Positions 12,063 to 25,244 of a stretch of 64,000 nucleotides of DNA are shown here, one piece after another. The notes beneath the pieces were generated by a model. It saw only the letters and a program-made list of their open reading frames with translations. It had not been told where the DNA came from and did not search any database. Every line of letters starts with the position of its first letter. Position 1 is the stretch's first letter. The stretch is from Leptodontidium sp. MPI-SDFR-AT-0119 (lineage: Eukaryota > Ascomycota > Leotiomycetes > Helotiales > Leptodontidiaceae), in the NCBI GenBank assembly GCA_020726505.1, contig JAHLEZ010000006.1:2604001-2668000 (forward strand). The letters run 5' to 3'. Position numbers and translations under genes: made by a program.

Positions 12063-12970
12063 GACGATTGAACATTATCTCTATCTTGTTAGAGTAGAAA
12101 ATTTGCGACTGGTTGTGTGGGAAGTGGCTTTGGTGGGAGTCGATTCTAGTGGCGACTTACGGGTGATAAAGTACCCAAATATTAGACGAAAAATTCAACG
12201 ACCAGCAAGAAAGAAGTGAGAATCGATTGAACCTTTTTTTGGAGGGACCGTTGATGTGCGGCTGGTGTTATCTTTAAGAATTTTTTAATGTTCGGACTGC
12301 TAAAACCGAGTCTAAATGTGTGTCATGCTTTCATGACGTTCCATTCCGTCACTAGAGTTGCAGCCCAAGAGCGATATTCATATTTTATCAGTGCCACAAT
12401 GAATAAATGAAGAAAGATAACGCATTAGAGCTACCGTACCCTTCTTGAAATACTTGCACAACACAGACCATAGTGATGTGGTTGCAACTACCTCTGGCCT
12501 TTGACCAATCCATTCATTGCCTACACTTAATCGGATTATGGCATAGGCATTGCCCCCACACCTCGCCCCCGCACCTCTGTGAACTGCAAGTGAAGAGGAA
12601 TTGCTTCAAATTGATGCCTAGTACCAAATTATTTTGCACTGCTGTAAGGTAAAGGTAATATAAATTGAAGTGTGTTGTGATGGGTGTCAATGACGTAATC
12701 GAATCTCGAAGGGAAGCCAGGTCCCCATCAGTCATTTCTCAAGTGTCATGCTAGGTAGAATACAACTTTCAAAATGCTCCTGCTATTTTATCACAAAAGT
12801 CATGAATCCGTAAATACGAGCTTTGCTGTATTCCTAGGTCAGTCACGCGCCAGATTTTGCCCGAAGTGATTTTACCCGAAGTGATTTTACCCGCTCCGCT
12901 GAAGAAACGCACGTCAGAATCAAACACAATCCTTTGGAGATGTAAGAACAACCTCGAATCGTCTTTCACA
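12063..12970. other. intergenic, divergent promoters of 2EXR copy 1 and the DUF4360 gene
   Basis: No coding signal is supported. The stretch is AT-rich near 12270-12480 and contains the short tandem repeat listed separately at 12860-12889, about 80 bp before the DUF4360 start codon. Confidence 0.45.
12860..12889. repeat. 15-bp direct tandem repeat, two copies
   Basis: The unit CCCGAAGTGATTTTA occurs twice back to back and begins a third time. It lies 81 bp upstream of the DUF4360 start codon, so it is in the promoter or 5' leader. Confidence 0.85.
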
Positions 12971-13803
12971 ATGCACAGTGTCCTGATGCTAGTTATAATG
13001 CTTGGACTGGTCATTGTCCCCACCACTGCCATGGAAGCTCCTGATCTAAGTCAGGTGAGCTTGAAAAGCGTATTTTATCAAGGGACTGGATGTGGAGCTG
13101 GATCTGTGTCAGGATTCATGCCACAGGGTAAGGAGAGGTATAAAACCAATCTGTCAACAAATAAACTTCGACTAAGGTTGCACAGCTTTACTCTCGTATT
13201 TGATCTCTACCGGGTCGAAGTCTCCCCTACCGTATCGATCACATCAGCGAGGAAAAACTGCCTCATTCTAGTGGACCTCACATATCCAGCGGGAATTCGG
13301 TATTCGATTCCAAACACCACTTTCGTCGGAGATGCTGCACTCGATACAGGGGTCACACTCTCTCAACAAGTTGGTTATTACTACATAGGTCGTATGTCAC
13401 ACACATAAGATATTCTGCTACCAAGAACCTCCAGTTGCTGGAAAATACCAAACTGACATTCCCATCAGGAGAAGAAGAGTCGTCAACAAATATGGCTCTC
13501 GAAGGCCCGAAGTCAAGCCATTTTGAATTTACAGACCAGCATCCCCGCTCTGCATGGGACACGGTATGGTGGTCTCCATGCGGACAGCCACAATCGCTAA
13601 ACATCAATTCGAGGGTTTCTTTGAAGAAGACAATTGCTAACGCCACCAGGGTGTTTCCCGCAGACCTGCCCGGTGGGCTTCTGGGACAGTTTAGTTGGAT
13701 CACCGGACTTGTGTGGCGGAGATGTGCGGCCCTGGACGCGAATGGCTGTCAACAAATGGGCGTGGAACGAAGTTCAACTTCCAATTGTTTTTCTAGCACA
13801 TAA
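12971..13803 (+). CDS. secreted DUF4360-family protein, about 250 aa, 2 exons
   Basis: Exon 1 is 12971-13388 and exon 2 is 13469-13803, joined G|GA across a CAG acceptor. The start gives a signal peptide (MHSVLMLVIMLGLVIVPTTA). DUF4360 hallmarks in order: G-T-G-C-G-A-G-S-V near residue 40, the F-T-L-V-F-D-x-Y strand, R-K-N-C, Y-P-A-G, Y-Y-Y-I-G, W-x-S-P-C-G followed by L-N-I-N, and a final W-R-R-C. Family members are small secreted fungal or bacterial proteins of unknown function with paired cysteines. Odd points: about 25 residues follow the usual W-R-x-C end, and an in-frame insertion near 13138-13176 could be an unspliced 39-nt intron. Confidence 0.8.
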
Positions 13804-13865
13804 TTTATGCAAGTCAATTGTGATCGTGTTAAACTCGCAAAGGTTCCGTCTCATCCCTCCAACGT

Positions 13866-14835
13866 TCAGACCCCATTGCTCAAAAGCGGTGTCCGTTCAT
13901 CCTCATTTCGTCCATTGCGTCCACCATCTGTTCCATTCGAAGCCCCAGAAGTTCCATCCACGTCCAGCTTCCTCTCCTCCCTCAGAGCAGATTGCACGTA
14001 GTAAATGGTCCACACTGCCAGCAAACCGGCCAAAGGAAAAGGTCCTGCCCATCCAACAGCATACACAGCCACGACTGGCAAGGTAAACACCAGAACTGTG
14101 AACCAAGCCGCTAGAGCATAAAACGCCAGACACCATACGACACTCAATGTCCGAATCATTCTCCTGAAGGCGACACCACTCTCATATCGTGCACCAAACG
14201 CTTCTCTGTATTCAACCCCGCCATTACCATCCACGGCAACAACATCTTCTACAATGTAGTAGATAGCAGGCCGTACAACAGCACCAGCATCCATGCTGCC
14301 GAATCGAAACGGTAGCTTCACACTCAATAAATTCAGGACAAGTGAGAGTGCAGTCAATGTCGCAAGATAGTACATCAAGACAGGAGCTGGCATCGACAAA
14401 AGCCGAATCTGAAACTCATGTCCGTCAAGATCACTGTCATCTCTCAGAAGAGTTGAGCTGATGAGAGATGATATGATGATCAGAGCGCCGAAGTATCCCC
14501 ATTGAAAGATGTCGAGCCCGTAGCGAGGTGACTTCAGCGGTCGAAATTCAGGCGATGATCGAATCAATTTCCAGATTCTTTCAATGATGGCTATGATAGT
14601 AAAGACTCCTAGAGCCGCCGTTGGGATGGTGAGAACTGGAATAAGTTAGGATGAGTTGACTTGGCGGGGGTTCTTTAAGCTACGGACCTGCGATTCGATC
14701 CATCTGAGGACGACCATACCAGAGTCCATAGAATAGACCCAGATTGAGGAAGATCGGAGGTATGATTATAACAGTCCATGCAGTGGCAATGGATCTGTAG
14801 CGGGTGTGCAGGCTGTATGGGAGTTCAACCACCAT
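13866..14835 (-). CDS. multi-pass membrane protein, unknown function, 305 aa, 2 exons
   Basis: Exon 1 is 14835-14688 and exon 2 is 14635-13866. The join G|TT keeps one frame through a GTCCGT donor and CCAG acceptor. An in-frame stop upstream supports the ATG at 14835. Six or seven hydrophobic helices can be seen: about residues 17-40, 52-73, 92-110, 124-147, 200-233 (possibly two) and 240-260. A charged, Asn/Gly-rich tail ends in E-R-T-P-L-L, a typical acidic dileucine-type endosome/vacuole sorting signal. It looks like an uncharacterised fungal integral membrane protein; I found no transporter or receptor signature. Confidence 0.72.
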
Positions 14836-15509
14836 CTTGAATCGAGACCGAGGTGCAGAGCGTTGTTTGTTGCCTTGAAGTGCGTTTCGCTTAGCTTGTT
14901 ATTATGGAGAAGATAAGAGCTCGCGAATGTAGCCTGGAAAAATAAGTCTCCTGAAATACAAGCATACAATCAATATATCCGAGTGTTGTTGTTTGATGCA
15001 GCATATTTTGAGGCGAGATGTCGTCACACCGGATGCTCGGCCCGATGAAACACAGGCTAGAGATGCTTCGAAATAAAGTGAACCCCTCGGCTTTAATATT
15101 ATACGTTGTTGACTTTTCGCCTATCACATTAATGCAAGGAAGAATGAGTTCAACTGAATCTCTCGCAGTCTCTCGATCTGCGATAATGGATTAAATCCTA
15201 ACTACTCTCTACAGGGGACAGCAAATGTTAAATGGTCGAGCCAATTAATGAGAAGATCTAGTATCTTGACACCGCAACTGGTGACATTTAACATTTGCTC
15301 TGGCCTGTAGGTAGTATGAGATATCCCTATCTTAAAATTGGCTATTATCTTAGTAAAATTGAAAGCCTAAAAGTCTCTGAAGCTTTCAACTCTTGAAACA
15401 CTACATTAAATTCAAGTTATTACATCATCTAGATTATACTCAGCAGTACATAACGTTTCCAAAGCCTTGAACCAGAAGCAATTAGGTACATTACATTGAC
15501 ATCAAACTC
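14836..15509. other. intergenic, contains a 26-bp inverted repeat
   Basis: AT-rich stretch between the membrane-protein start and the 3' end of the sphingolipid reductase gene. Its one clear structure is the inverted repeat listed separately at 15209-15310. Confidence 0.5.
15209..15310. repeat. imperfect inverted repeat, 26-bp arms with 50-bp loop
   Basis: Left arm 15209-15234 and right arm 15285-15310 match at 23 of 26 positions when one is reverse-complemented. They share a perfect 14-bp core GCAAATGTTAAATG. It could form a hairpin, or be the ends of a very small inverted-repeat element (about 100 bp). It lies about 200 bp beyond the stop codon of the neighbouring reductase gene. Confidence 0.8.
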
Positions 15510-16647
15510 CTAAGCGTTGGTAGGTTGAAGCTGCGCACGATTCTTACGGCCATAATTCCGAGTCTTTCTGTCAAAATCACGACGGACGAAAGGCCATACA
15601 AGGAAAGCCACAAGAGCCAGCAGAAGATCGAGCAGGAAATTGTCCCGAGGACTTGGTCCTCGCATATTATTCAAAATCAACGCAGTCTCCCAATCTGAAG
15701 TGATCGAAAAATACCCTTTGTCGAGGCCGCCGAGTATCTTTTTGGCAATCGTGGATGCCGATTGAGTCTTGGCTTGTATCTCTTCGTCGCTGATGTTACT
15801 TCCTTCCATGATTTTGGTAATTTCCGGTTTCGAAGCCTGCTCCGCGAGAAAAGATTCCGTGATGAACGTCCCAGGAAAGGCGCTGTGGACCTGATACATG
15901 TCCTTGTCGCCATAAAGTAGCAGCTCTTGTCGAAGAGTATCGGCGAATGCCCGAATTGCTGCTTTTGGCGGCGTGTATGCGATATAGCCAGGGAGGCCAA
16001 CGAATGCAGCAGCAGAGGACACAAAGACGATGTGCCTAACCCGACTCGGATCTGGATTCCGAATCCATTGTTGCAGACATGCTTGGGTAATGAAGACCGC
16101 GGAATAGTAGTTTGATTCCAAACAAGATGTGAGCCCCTGGGGGTTAAGATCTGCAAGGAATCCGATCTGAGATGGGCTTGAGCCACCGGCAACACAGAAC
16201 ACGATGTCTGGGGTTGCTTCATACTCGCTCAACGCCTTTTGTACCTGGAAAATTGTTAGCCTATGCCATCAGATTCAGTCCCCCCAAGTGGAATTACAGC
16301 CAAATGGTCACACAGATCAGTAGCAATCGCATCGATGGCCTGATTGCTTGATCTCCGGTGGGATGCTACCTCTGCTTTGGCATCTTGTAAAGCATCTTTA
16401 CCACGCGCAAGCAGGAGAATATGGGCCCCTGGCCGACCCGTCAGCGTTGCAGCAGGTCCAGTTGTTCCCGGAATCGAACAAACCCCTTTTTGCAAGATCT
16501 ATTGCTAGGCTCTTTCCAAGGCCGCGTGAACCGCCTGCAATGATGACCCGCTTGAGATGAGAAGTCAGCGGCACTGGACGCAGGGGAAGAGCCTGTACGA
16601 GCGGCAGAGGCGAACCTTACCATATTTTCTACTTTGAACTTCACCAT
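15510..16647 (-). CDS. TSC10: 3-ketodihydrosphingosine (3-ketosphinganine) reductase, 319 aa, 4 exons
   Basis: Exons 16647-16621, 16550-16484, 16428-16298 and 16244-15510 join in frame. Introns have donors GTAAGG, GTTTGT and GTAATT, with branch sites CTGAC and GCTAAC. The product is a short-chain dehydrogenase: GGSRGLG cofactor motif at about 15-21, F-C-V-A-G-G-S near 91, catalytic Ser near 151, Tyr165 and Lys169 (Y-T-P-P-K). D-T-L-R-Q-E-L, P-G-T-F, M-R-G-P-S-P-R and a C-terminal hydrophobic helix (about 280-300) followed by basic residues match the Tsc10/KDSR family. Known reaction: NADPH reduction of 3-ketosphinganine to sphinganine at the ER, step 2 of sphingolipid synthesis. It is divergent from a long-chain-base kinase gene. 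A specialised paralogue rather than the housekeeping copy is possible. Confidence 0.88.
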
Positions 16648-17371
16648 AACGATTACCGAGAGGGGGGGGGATGAGGGTGATAGGAGAAGGAACTTGGAAG
16701 AGGTAAAGTGTGCACACAGTCGACGAGATGGGGTGTGATGAATTGCTTCGGCAGAATCTCCAACACGCTAAAATCACAAACAGTTGGATTTTGGTGGCAA
16801 ATGAAGGAAAGAGGCAACAACCTCTTAATTGCCAGTTAAATCGTCATCCAGATCCGCTAAGTGAGAAGAAGGTCCTCGTTGACGGCTATGCAGTCGTGAA
16901 GTGAAGCTGGACGCGGACAGAGCGGGGCAACTCAACACGGAACGGAACGAGGCGGACCCGCCTGAGTGGAATGTTAAAAACGTGTAATTGTTTTCAAGCT
17001 GTATTATGAGTATAAAATATATTGCTAGCTTAAACAAGTTAGGTTTCCACCATAAATAGACTGGAACAGTCAATCATCATGCTTTCAAGGAAGACCCCGC
17101 AACCAGTGGCCGCTCGTCTTCATCCAGTGGCCTCGACTTGATATCTCCAACACACCGGATTCCATTTTCAATACCATAGTCCGTGTTGAAATGCCCCGCT
17201 CTAATCACGGCCGCTCTTCGATAGTGCCGGAGCGTGAAGGGAGGAAACAAATACGAAACTTTCGGCCATGTGATGAGATTTGCAAAGGTTAGGAGAGCAA
17301 TGCAAATGTAGGTATGGACCCAGCAACAATCCATTTTTCCTTTTCTGATTGAGATACGATCGACTTCGGCA
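16648..17371. promoter_or_regulatory. shared divergent promoter region between TSC10-like and LCB-kinase genes
   Basis: The 724 bp between two start codons on opposite strands should hold both promoters. It has a G-run (about 16660-16669) close to the reductase start. A minus-strand open frame of 85 codons (17077-17334) with one hydrophobic segment lies inside; I cannot support it as a gene. Confidence 0.45.
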
Positions 17372-19139
17372 ATGGTTGTAGAAGGAATAGATGTGATAGC
17401 GATGGGATCCTCATTGCCAGCCCACCTTGCTCCTGCACATCACGAACAGTCTCTCGATGGGAAGACAACTAAATATGGCCCATCTACGGACAAAATTTGG
17501 CTACGGCTTAGGTCCAATTTGTCTCTGGCAATTGGATCCAATGGCTTAGAGATCTATGGTCAGTAGACGTGTCCCTAATGGCCTTCCACAGATGAAAGCT
17601 GAGACTTACTTCGTTGCCTGCAGACGGTGAGACTACACCTCCCGGTGACAGTATGTTCTGAGTTTCCTGGACTTCGAGTATACCTTATTGCCCCATTCGA
17701 TAATGAAGTACTCGCTGATAAGCTATGGATATGCAGATCCTCCGAAACCTCAGATCATTCCTTTCTACAACATACTCTGGGCAGAGCTAGACAAAAATGA
17801 CTTGATCATCGACTTCGCTTTGCCATTAAACGAAAACGTGGTGCCATCTACATTGAAATTTTCCATTGGTCCCGACTCCCACTCAGTCGCAAACTGGATT
17901 TCGGTACTGCTGGACTGTTCCTACAGGGGAGCACAACAAAAGAAGCGAGCGAAGGTGCTTGTCAACCCATACAGTGGAAGTGGGAACGCAAGACGTTGGT
18001 ACCCCAAATACATATTGCCCCTCTTCAGAGCGGCGAGGTGTAGTATCGACTCGGTCGAGACGAGGTATTCCGGCGAGGGGGTTGCTATATTTGAGACATT
18101 GGATATTGATGCGTTCGATATGGCCGTCGTATGTTCTGGTGATGGTTTGGCTCATGAAGTCTTCAACGGGCTTGGCAATCGACCAGATGCAAAAAAGGCC
18201 CTTTCAGAGATGGCAGTGGCACATATTCCGTGTGGGAGTGGAAACGGACTGAGTCACAATCTAAATGCAACTGGAAATGCTAGCATGGCAACACTTGCGG
18301 TAATCAAAGGCATCCGAAAGCCGTTAGATTTGATCTCGGTCACTCAAGGAGACACGAGAGTACTCAGCTTCTTGTCTCAAACGGCCGGAATGGGAGCAGA
18401 GAGCGACTTGGCTACTGAGAATTTGCGGTGGATGGGAGAAGCCCGATTCAAGCTGGGTTTCTTGACAAGGATACTGGCCAAGAAAGTGTACCCATGCGAG
18501 ATTGCTGTCAAGATCGCCATCGACGACAAAGGGTCTATCATGGATCATTATGCGAAGGAAAAGTTGAAGAATTCCTTGAAAGACAAGCAATGTCAGATAT
18601 TTCCAGAAGTTGGTTCCACCGGAGAAGACCAAGACTCTGGAGGCTTACCGCCCCTGAAGTATGGAACAATACACGACAAAATCCCAGAAGATTGGACGGT
18701 AATCCCGTGCGAAAACCTTGGAATCCTATACTGCGGGAATGTAAGTGGCGTTTTACATCAGTTATTCAAGTCGTTCCTCGAGAAGTATGAGCTGACGAGA
18801 CTTTAGCTCGCATACATGGCTGCAGATGCCAAGTTCTTTCCACCTGCACTTCCCAACGATGGGCTGATGGATTTGGTTCTCATCGATGGAAATATCTCCC
18901 GCCGAGCTTCCCTAAAGATGTTTGATGCTCTGAGAGACGAGAAGTTTTTTGAAATGCCTGTTGTCAAGTACTACAAAATATCTGCTTACCGGTGGATTCC
19001 TCACAATCAAGAATCCGGGTACATCAGCGTGGATGGAGAAAGGATTCCATTCAGCCCTTATCAGGCTGAGGTTCACAAGGGACTTGGGACTGTAATCATG
19101 AAGAACCATAAAATAGCTGGTGCTGGGCCATCTCCATAA
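17372..19139 (+). CDS. LCB4: sphingoid long-chain-base kinase (DAGK-catalytic domain), 516 aa, 4 exons
   Basis: Exons 17372-17558, 17624-17650 (27 nt), 17737-18740 and 18807-19139 join in frame with CAG, CAG and TAG acceptors. After an N-terminal PH-like leader, I-P-F-Y-N-I-L-W-A-E (about 79-88) is the conserved block preceding the kinase domain in Lcb4/5 and sphingosine kinases. The DAGK catalytic domain follows: V-N-P-Y-S-G-S-G-N (about 147-155), the nucleotide-binding SGDG (about 205-208) with H-E-V-F-N-G-L, and I-P-C-G-S-G-N-G-L (about 235-243). The C-terminal lobe ends with V-D-G-E-R-I-P-F, as in the family. Known reaction: ATP-dependent phosphorylation of sphinganine or phytosphingosine. 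Its substrate is the product of the divergent TSC10-like neighbour. LCB4 and LCB5 cannot be separated here. Confidence 0.9.
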
Positions 19140-19250
19140 ATAGCAACAAGCATGTTGACAGAAGTCCAATGGATATCTTGCTACCTATGTGCTACGGCAT
19201 TCACACTGAACTGTCCGCAATCTATGCCCTTGTTTGTGCTGCCTACGTAC

Positions 19251-21351
<2,101 letters not shown>

Positions 21352-22595
21352 GATGAGAGTTATCTTGATTATGTCTTGGTCCGTTGGTGTGGGGTCGCTG
21401 ATTGAGGGGCAATTTGGCGGGTAAAGTCGGAGTAGAGGAGACGGACTGCTCAGCGTGGCTTCAGTTATTTGATTGGAATGTTGTTGTTCAAAATGTACCG
21501 AGGGACTTTCATGGGCACTGGAGAGATGTTGTATTTAGAGGGAAGGATAGCTTGAGTGAAGGAGCATGTCAACGAGAGCCGGTGGAAGCCGAGGCGGCAC
21601 TCTTCCGGCTAGTCAGTTAAGAGGAAACATGGTGAATGGTTGGAATTGGGATTCGATGACTAACAGACTTCCGGCACGGCTTAGGAACTACGGAATTCGG
21701 GTTTCGGACTCACTCTCTTGGTCCATGAACTCGGTGCAATGCAATCGCATCAAAGAAAATCTAAATGGACGTTGCTTCTGCTCCAGCGAGTGTTTGTTGT
21801 TTATGTCACGTGTGTATACTTAACCCCTGAACTTACCGAGCGCATCGCTTAGGTCTCCCAAGCCACTCTCTGCGATAACCTGAAAAGAGATGGAGCAATA
21901 AGAAGACGATTTCTGTTCTAAATCCGAGTATCAAACCCCTGTAGTTCCACTCTGCAAGTTGTTGTGACTAAGTCTCATCAACAGCCTGTCAAAATCTGAG
22001 AACGGATTTCTCAGCCACTGCCAAGTCACTCTGATACAAAATTTGTACTCCGTAGAAAATCCAATTCCACTTCTTCGTCTACCTTTTCTGTCGAAGCTTA
22101 TCTGAAAGAACACTAAGATAAGGCAGGAAGGCTGTCAATATTAGCACAAAAATAGGGCTGACATGGCTAGCTCATATAAACATCCTCGCAATGCTTACTC
22201 GTCTCAGTCTCTTCTTCACGACACTGCATAACACCCTTGAACACACCCTCCTGTGCCGCAAACACTCGTCCAGTAGCCTATGAGAGAAAGGATCTGGACA
22301 AATTCTCCAGGGGCTCAACCGCGCCTTAAAATTCTCGTCCCATTCGGGGATGCCACACCCTGGTGATTCGGGAGGATGCGCACAGCCGAATCAACGTGAT
22401 TGGAGAGGTGCAACCACACGGCTGGACGGCCATTTTCTGCCCCCAATGTTTGAACATGTACTTTCTCATATATGTATGCCAGGTTGTGAACGCTTCCCAA
22501 AATAATTTAAGTCTTTTGTTGTCTGTCTTTCTTGCACTTTTCATGACTAGATAATCTTGCAAATTCCTAGGCAATTGCTTCTCTATTCGTTTAAT
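21352..22595. other. intergenic, no gene recognised
   Basis: About 1.2 kb upstream of the decarboxylase gene and of the next plus-strand gene. Only short frames on both strands, without family features. Confidence 0.45.
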
Positions 22596-23733
22596 ATGGC
22601 TCTCAACCTTACGGAAATTTCGTTGAATGTTGACCACATTATCAATACCCTGAACCCAATCGCAAATTGCACGATTTCTGCGGGATGGTGGGACGCCACG
22701 AGAAATTCTCCTTCGACTTACGAAAATTCGACACTCAACCTCGACTAGCTCAATGCATCGCTCCCGCTCGAGTACCAAACGGAGAGCATTCACAGTGACC
22801 CACAGTTTCCTCAGCTGCTACAAATTGTTCAGACCAAATTAGAACACAGATTCTCCAATCAAAGCGATGGCGACAATGGGGAATGGTATTCTCATGCACT
22901 TTGGGCCATCGGATCTGAGTGCATAGGCAAGGATGTCGTCGCAACAATCTCACTATCGGACTTGAAATCATCACCCAATGGACCTGGTTGTTCGATACCA
23001 GCGGTCTCCATCAGCGACCTGAAAGGACCGAATGCATTGGAGCATGGGGAAATGGACTTACACTACTACATGCCATCAAACTCGGAACTAGAACTTGCCT
23101 TTTGGAAAGCCCTACTCGACTACCACCGCCCAAATATTAGCGATGAAGCTGTCATCACTTGGTACACAAACTTGTTCCTTACCGGAGATGCATCAGAGCC
23201 AACTTTGTTTCTGAGAGAATGGTACCGAGAATGCAAGGCGGATATCTGCAAAGCGTCTGGCTTCACTGGAAACCCAGACATAGGAGGAATTGGAGTATGT
23301 ATAGTTAAGTCATGCTTTCTGATACCGACTGACAAACTCCCAGGTCATGATTGCTTACCTCCTTGAAGCCTGTCACGTCACTTTCCTCTGGGTCCATCAC
23401 TTGATCTTCCGATACCGCCCATTCCAAAAAGCTCTTCGACGTTATTCTACAACTCTTGGTGCGCCCATGCTGCAGGAAAAGAATACATACCGCCAGAAAT
23501 ATGCCAATGTGGTGGATGAAGCATCCGCGTCGTTCCTCGACGGAATAATGTATTTTCTCTTAGCACTCTGCCTGGCTGCTCTCATCGACATTCAATCATC
23601 TTCCCTTTACTCCCATTACCTGGCCAACACAATAATCATCGCCATGTTCTTCTCTCTTGTCACACTCGCTCTTATCACCAAACGAGCTGTGGTGCTGAAG
23701 ACTGTTTGTTCCTCTATTATAAGGGAGTTCTAG
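22596..23733 (+). pseudogene. fungal multi-pass membrane protein gene with an in-frame stop; probably broken
   Basis: From the ATG at 22596 one frame runs through 51 codons to TAG at 22746-22748, then continues open in the same frame to about 23294. A GTATGT...CAG intron (23295-23343) joins G-G-I-G to V-M-I-A-Y. The segment N-P-D-I-G-G-I-G-V followed by a hydrophobic helix is a pattern I associate with a family of uncharacterised fungal membrane proteins. Two more helices lie at about 23545-23610 and 23620-23700. The N-terminal half has several N-x-S/T sites and would be extracellular. No splice pair that removes the stop is convincing, so either a nonsense mutation has broken the gene or an unseen first exon exists. 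No ATG follows the stop for about 310 bases. Confidence 0.55.
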
Positions 23734-25244
23734 CTAATGTAGGAAACGGTAAAGGGCAGTTGCGTGGACTGGCGTAGGCCTGAAAGGAGTGTGATAGAGA
23801 CCCTATGAGCTACTTGAATCTGACAGGTTCCAACCCTACATAATCATCTAAGAGATTCCCTATAACACTATGTTACTATTAAATTCCTCGAAATACACGA
23901 CAACTTACCTAGTTAATGACCTAATAGCGCTTTAGAATGGCTTTAAGAGTAGTAACGTTTAGTGCGAGTTTTGCGTCGATCAAGACTTTGTGAGGCCCCT
24001 TTACCGTTTCTATATGCGTCTCGTTGCCCTTAAAAGATACTAATCCCTCTTTACGAGTGAAGACCCACCCTATTGTCCTAAAAGGGGTTATATAAGAGAT
24101 ATCTTGCTCGTTTAGTATAACCGTTTCGCAGTTTCCGAAGTCGAATTCGGCCATGTTCCTAATAGATTAGCCAAGAATTTAGAGTCTAACGGTGGCTTCC
24201 AACTGACGCGATTGCAGATATTTGTAATGAGGCTGAGGTTAGGCTCACACCAACTCCGTTAACTGGACCAAAAGATCACAATATTCAGCGCAAGCTGAAT
24301 ACGCCTAACTTCGTCCATATATTACCGACTATTGTCACGTGCCCATTACAATATTTAACTAAGTCTTCGAACAAATCGGTACTAATATTAGACAAATCAC
24401 TTGCTTTTCCCTCGACGTATTCGTAAGTTACAAAGCGACCTCTATTAACGAGCTTAAAGATATGTCCGTGTACGTCTACAAGATTAACCTCTTCTATCCG
24501 GATTAGTTTCGCCCGAAGGTTTTATAAAGGAATGGCCTAGTATCACGTTACTAGCTGCAACCTTGGTGTGGCCATAGATGAGGTGGACTCCAAGCCTCTC
24601 GTGGACGTTGTACTTAATAAATCTCGGCAAGGTTTTACAAGTACGTGGTAGATATCTCCGATCGTAGCTCCTCGCTGTCAACGAGTGCATTATACCTGAG
24701 TTTCATTTAGCCATGAACTATCGTTAAGTCATTTTGAAGTACTAAAGTGAGACTCACGCGGCAGTCGGTTTTAGAGATCAGCAAGAGTTGGCTAGTAGTA
24801 GCAGCCCGGAATTTGGTTGGGGGATGTGATCAAAGCCATAGTTATTCCAAATGATACGAGTGCTTCTTAGATAGGGGCAGTAAATCCGCAAACGATATCG
24901 ATTGCAGAAGAGTATAAGGATATCTATACCTAAAGTAGCCCTCTGGAGAGGCAAGTCATTTTCTTGTAGGAGCCTCACCTAATCAGATTCTGTATTCAGA
25001 GCCAGCTCTCCAGGCACGAGTAAGTTCAATGGCTGCCAACCTTTCCCGCCGAATCGCACGCAGTGCATCGTGGAATGCTACCTGATTGACCAGTGAGTGC
25101 TCCGATAGTAGAAAAGTGTGGTATCAAAGTTTGGTGGCTTGCACATGGGCCAGATTGCAAGTCAACCGAATACAATTAGGTGAACGTCAGGGTGGTAGTC
25201 GAGGCAGGTACACCGACTGTCCCTTATACTCAGAAGCGGGCCGC
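23734..25244. other. AT-rich region with decayed coding remnants
   Basis: On the minus strand, 23921-24154 stays open for 77 codons, and 24300-24520 encodes a protein-like stretch (V-D-V-H-G-H-I-F-K-L-V-N-R-G-R) interrupted by stops. Composition and TAA/TAG/TGA stops resemble repeat-induced point mutation. I could not identify the parent family. No terminal repeats were found, so this is not called as a transposon. Confidence 0.4.

Noticed and set aside
16465..16490. GTTCGATTCC, resembling a tRNA B-box, on the minus strand
   Set aside because: It lies inside an intron of the reductase gene. No A-box or cloverleaf can be formed around it.
17077..17334. 85-codon minus-strand frame with one hydrophobic segment, between the reductase and kinase genes
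   Set aside because: It lies in the shared promoter region, has no recognisable family and no supporting exon structure.
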